A stretch of 64,000 nucleotides of DNA, from positions 85,817,536 through 85,881,535 of the forward strand of contig OX328126.1 of the NCBI GenBank assembly GCA_946811695.1, read 5' to 3'. This DNA comes from Gonocerus acuteangulatus. Taxonomy: Eukaryota; Arthropoda; Insecta; Hemiptera; Coreidae. This document shows, one piece after another, positions 61,968-64,000 of this stretch. The first letter of the stretch is position 1. Every line of letters begins with the position of its first letter. The notes beneath the pieces were generated by a model. It saw only the letters and a list, made by a program, of their open reading frames with translations, searched no databases and had not been told where the DNA came from. Both the position numbers and the translations under genes were made by a program.

Positions 61968-63368
61968 GTAAGTATGAATAATGTTTATGAAAAGAAATAC
62001 AATTTGATATATAATAAGTGATCTTGCCTAGGTATAAAGATTATTTATTATTCTCTTTATTATTATAACTCTAGATTATAAGTTATTACATTTTTTTTTT
62101 TTCTTTACTGAAAGTGTGAAAAACATTAAAAGAATTTCAGCCAAAAGGCGTTTGACTGTATCTGGAGTCAGCTTTCTATTATCTCTTATTTAATATAATC
62201 TTATCTTTCAGGTGTCTGACCATCCACATGTTGTGATATCTAGAGACGTGTTAGCGCCTTCTCTAAGGAAGCCTTATGAAGGAAAAGTATTTTTGCCTAC
62301 CTCACATTCATTACTCCAACGACTTCAAGATGCTTGGTATTTTATTTTTCTAAAACTAGATTTACATGTGAATAATTACTTAAGGTGATTTCACTGAATC
62401 ATTTTGTTGAGTGTGCTTTATATAAATTGTATTCCCTTCTTAAGATATGTAGTTCCTAATTTATTTTACTATTCTTTCTCTATTTGTATTTACCTCTACC
62501 CTGTGTAATTTATGTTTATGTTCTTTCTATTCTATTATCGACCAACGTTATTCATTTTCTTTTTTGTGGAGATGAGTAGACTGCATATGGTTCTGGTGGC
62601 TCCTGAATAGGTGAGGCCACAAATCATGTAGGGCTGGTTTTTGAAATTAAGTGGTATAAAAACAAAATGACCCAGCCCAAATACAATGAAGAAAATGAAT
62701 ATTTGTTTGGCATAAATACGAATTATGCCAAAATTGTTTAAATTATTATTATTGACATTTTATTTTCAAAAACAATACAAAAATATCGTTATATCTTGAT
62801 TATTTCTGTTTAGAAATATTGTATGGTTTGTTTAGCTCACAACTGTAAAGAATGATTTTTGGTTAAATTGAGTTTATTGCTCAAATCCTATCAACATGCC
62901 TTACAAGTTCACACCACACATTTTTTGGATTTAGGGGTATTAGGTCCATCTCCTAATTCTACTTCCAATAGATTCCAGCTCCTAGACTACTACCTGAGTC
63001 CATTAATTTTTACGCTAACTCTGCTCTGGGAGCGATGCAGCCATTTCCATCCCATCATTCAAGCCCGAAATTTGTTTCGATCTAATAATCTTGAGAAATT
63101 CTAAGTTTTATCCCTTGCCAGGGTTTCTGCAGAACAGTCACTTAACATAACTTTTTTAGGGCCGAAACAAAAACTTTTATTTATGAATATCTCTTTTACA
63201 ATTTAACTTTGTTCCAATTATAGGTATGAATATGGATTGTTACAAGTGCTTCAAATACTTAGCGAAGAAAACTCAACTGGATTAAGCCAAAAACTTGCAA
63301 AGTATTTACTTGCAGCCTACAACACTTGGAGTAGTTTGAAAAATAGAGTCTATCCTCTAACAGAAGAG
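61842..63368 (+). CDS. Unrecognised conserved-looking protein, first three exons (partial)
   Basis: Exons 61842-61967, 62212-62336 and 63224-63368 join in frame with GT-AG borders (phases 0, 2, 0) and give the first 132 residues; the gene continues past the window. It begins MVCELSQFPIGRADGQVPVC and contains SSPEFINLHVYTSS, HPHVVISRDVLAPSLRKPYE, a SLLQRLQDAWYEYGLLQVLQ helix and SQKLAKYLLAAYNTWSSLKN. The C-terminal half looks alpha-helical; no signal peptide or membrane segment. I cannot assign a family. Codon-phase continuity, absence of stops and splice signals argue that it is real. It shares a promoter interval with Pescadillo. Confidence 0.75.
62212..62336 (+). CDS. Unrecognised gene, exon 2
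   Basis: Acceptor TATCTTTCAG; encodes VSDHPHVVISRDVLAPSLRK and onward to LLQRLQDA; ends GCTTG|GTATTT with a split Trp codon. Confidence 0.78.
62337..63223 (+). other. Unrecognised gene, intron 2
   Basis: 887 bases, AT-rich. No element recognised. Confidence 0.6.
63224..63368 (+). CDS. Unrecognised gene, exon 3
   Basis: Acceptor CCAATTATAG; completes Trp, then YEYGLLQVLQILSEENSTGL and onward to VYPLTEE; donor GAAGAG|GTAAAT. Confidence 0.78.
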
Positions 63369-63414
63369 GTAAATATTTATAATGATGATCAAATTAATAT
63401 TTTTATTTCCTCGA

Positions 63415-63417
<3 letters not shown>

Positions 63418-63470
<53 letters not shown>
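63418..63470. repeat. (TA)n microsatellite
   Basis: Uninterrupted TA tract in intron 3 of the unrecognised gene, without flanking HINE-like sequence. Confidence 0.95.
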
Positions 63471-63472
<2 letters not shown>

Positions 63473-63532
63473 ATTTGCGTATCTGTTGGGAAGTAATTTG
63501 GTATTATCATTTATCTTGAGTTATTTTACTAT

Positions 63533-63973
63533 CAGGGCCGCCACATCTCAGGGCTGGGCCCAGGACCAGATCACGGGCCCTTACTTCTCAGAGCCAGACT
63601 GAATATTCTAGTACTTTACTATAGGACTTTGGACATTTTAAAATTATTTTCATATTGAGTTTTGAGCGAAATGAGAATAAAAGCTGTCAATCGGTGCAGC
63701 AAAGATCACTTTCAGTACTTGTAGTTTTATTACGACTCCTAATGAAATATACTATTCTGGGACTGCACTTGTTTTGTCGTTTATGTACATTAAAAAAATA
63801 TAGATCCAATTCAAATAAATATAGGCTACACCCGTCTATATTTCTAAGCCCCATTCTTTTTACAAGCTCATAACCTATACATTTTCCCAACTAGCGAGGC
63901 CCAGCCAGGCCCCCACAGCGCCCGGGCCCGGGACAACAGTACTTGGCTGCCCCCCCCCCATGTAGTGGCCCTG
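63533..63973 (+). mobile_element. hAT-type MITE, complete
   Basis: Ends CAGGGCCGCCACATCTCAG and TGTAGTGGCCCTG with an exact 8-bp duplication TTTACTAT (63525-63532 and 63974-63981). It is the uninterrupted reference for the split copy at 24400-37255: its CATTTTCCCAACTAGCGAGG region (about 63878) spans the junction where the F2 element entered the other copy. Non-coding, 441 bp. Confidence 0.95.
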
Positions 63974-64000
63974 TTTACTATCCTAATTTACTTCTATGTC

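Overview
Eukaryotic, almost certainly arthropod (insect) nuclear DNA. Two split protein-coding genes have canonical GT-AG introns, the start of a third lies at the right edge, and at least two thirds of the window is transposable-element (TE) sequence and simple repeat. Very long (TA)n tracts, Jockey-type and I-type LINEs, Penelope-like elements and tRNA-derived SINEs fit an insect, perhaps a hemipteran; the species call is a guess.

Layout. 1-2020: 5' end of a decayed LINE (ORF1 with zinc knuckles, first codons of ORF2), read leftward. 2020-16250: TE-only DNA upstream of the first recognised coding exon. 16252-48988 (+): a NEK6/NEK7-type protein kinase, five coding exons, 284 residues, with introns of 7.5 kb and 23 kb packed with nested TEs. 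48989-52362: convergent intergenic region with a piggyBac-like non-autonomous element. 61299-52363 (-): Pescadillo (PES1), ten coding exons, 580 residues, all splice phases consistent. 61300-61841: short head-to-head promoter interval. 61842 onward (+): first three coding exons of a gene I do not recognise, running off the window.

The most interesting material is in the introns. A family of short elements, each with a terminal hairpin ending in GCTAA, a (TA)n core and subterminal inverted repeats that co-vary between subfamilies, looks like non-autonomous Helentron/Helitron-related elements (HINE-like). They occur full-length, truncated and nested in one another, and several insertions can be checked against an uninterrupted relative in the same window. 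In NEK intron 2 a five-layer nest can be read: a hAT-type MITE split by a HINE-like element, whose (TA)n core took a Penelope-like element, whose 3' end took two near-identical Jockey-type LINEs in tandem at one target site. One LINE has both ORFs intact; the other has a catalytic Asp-to-Val change, a nonsense codon and frameshifts. A second nest shows a SINE carried inside two copies of one HINE-like subfamily.

The kinase (mitotic/centrosomal signalling in this family) and Pescadillo (60S ribosome assembly) are not an operon; they are neighbouring housekeeping genes. I found no CRISPR array, no bacterial feature and no intact tRNA or rRNA gene.
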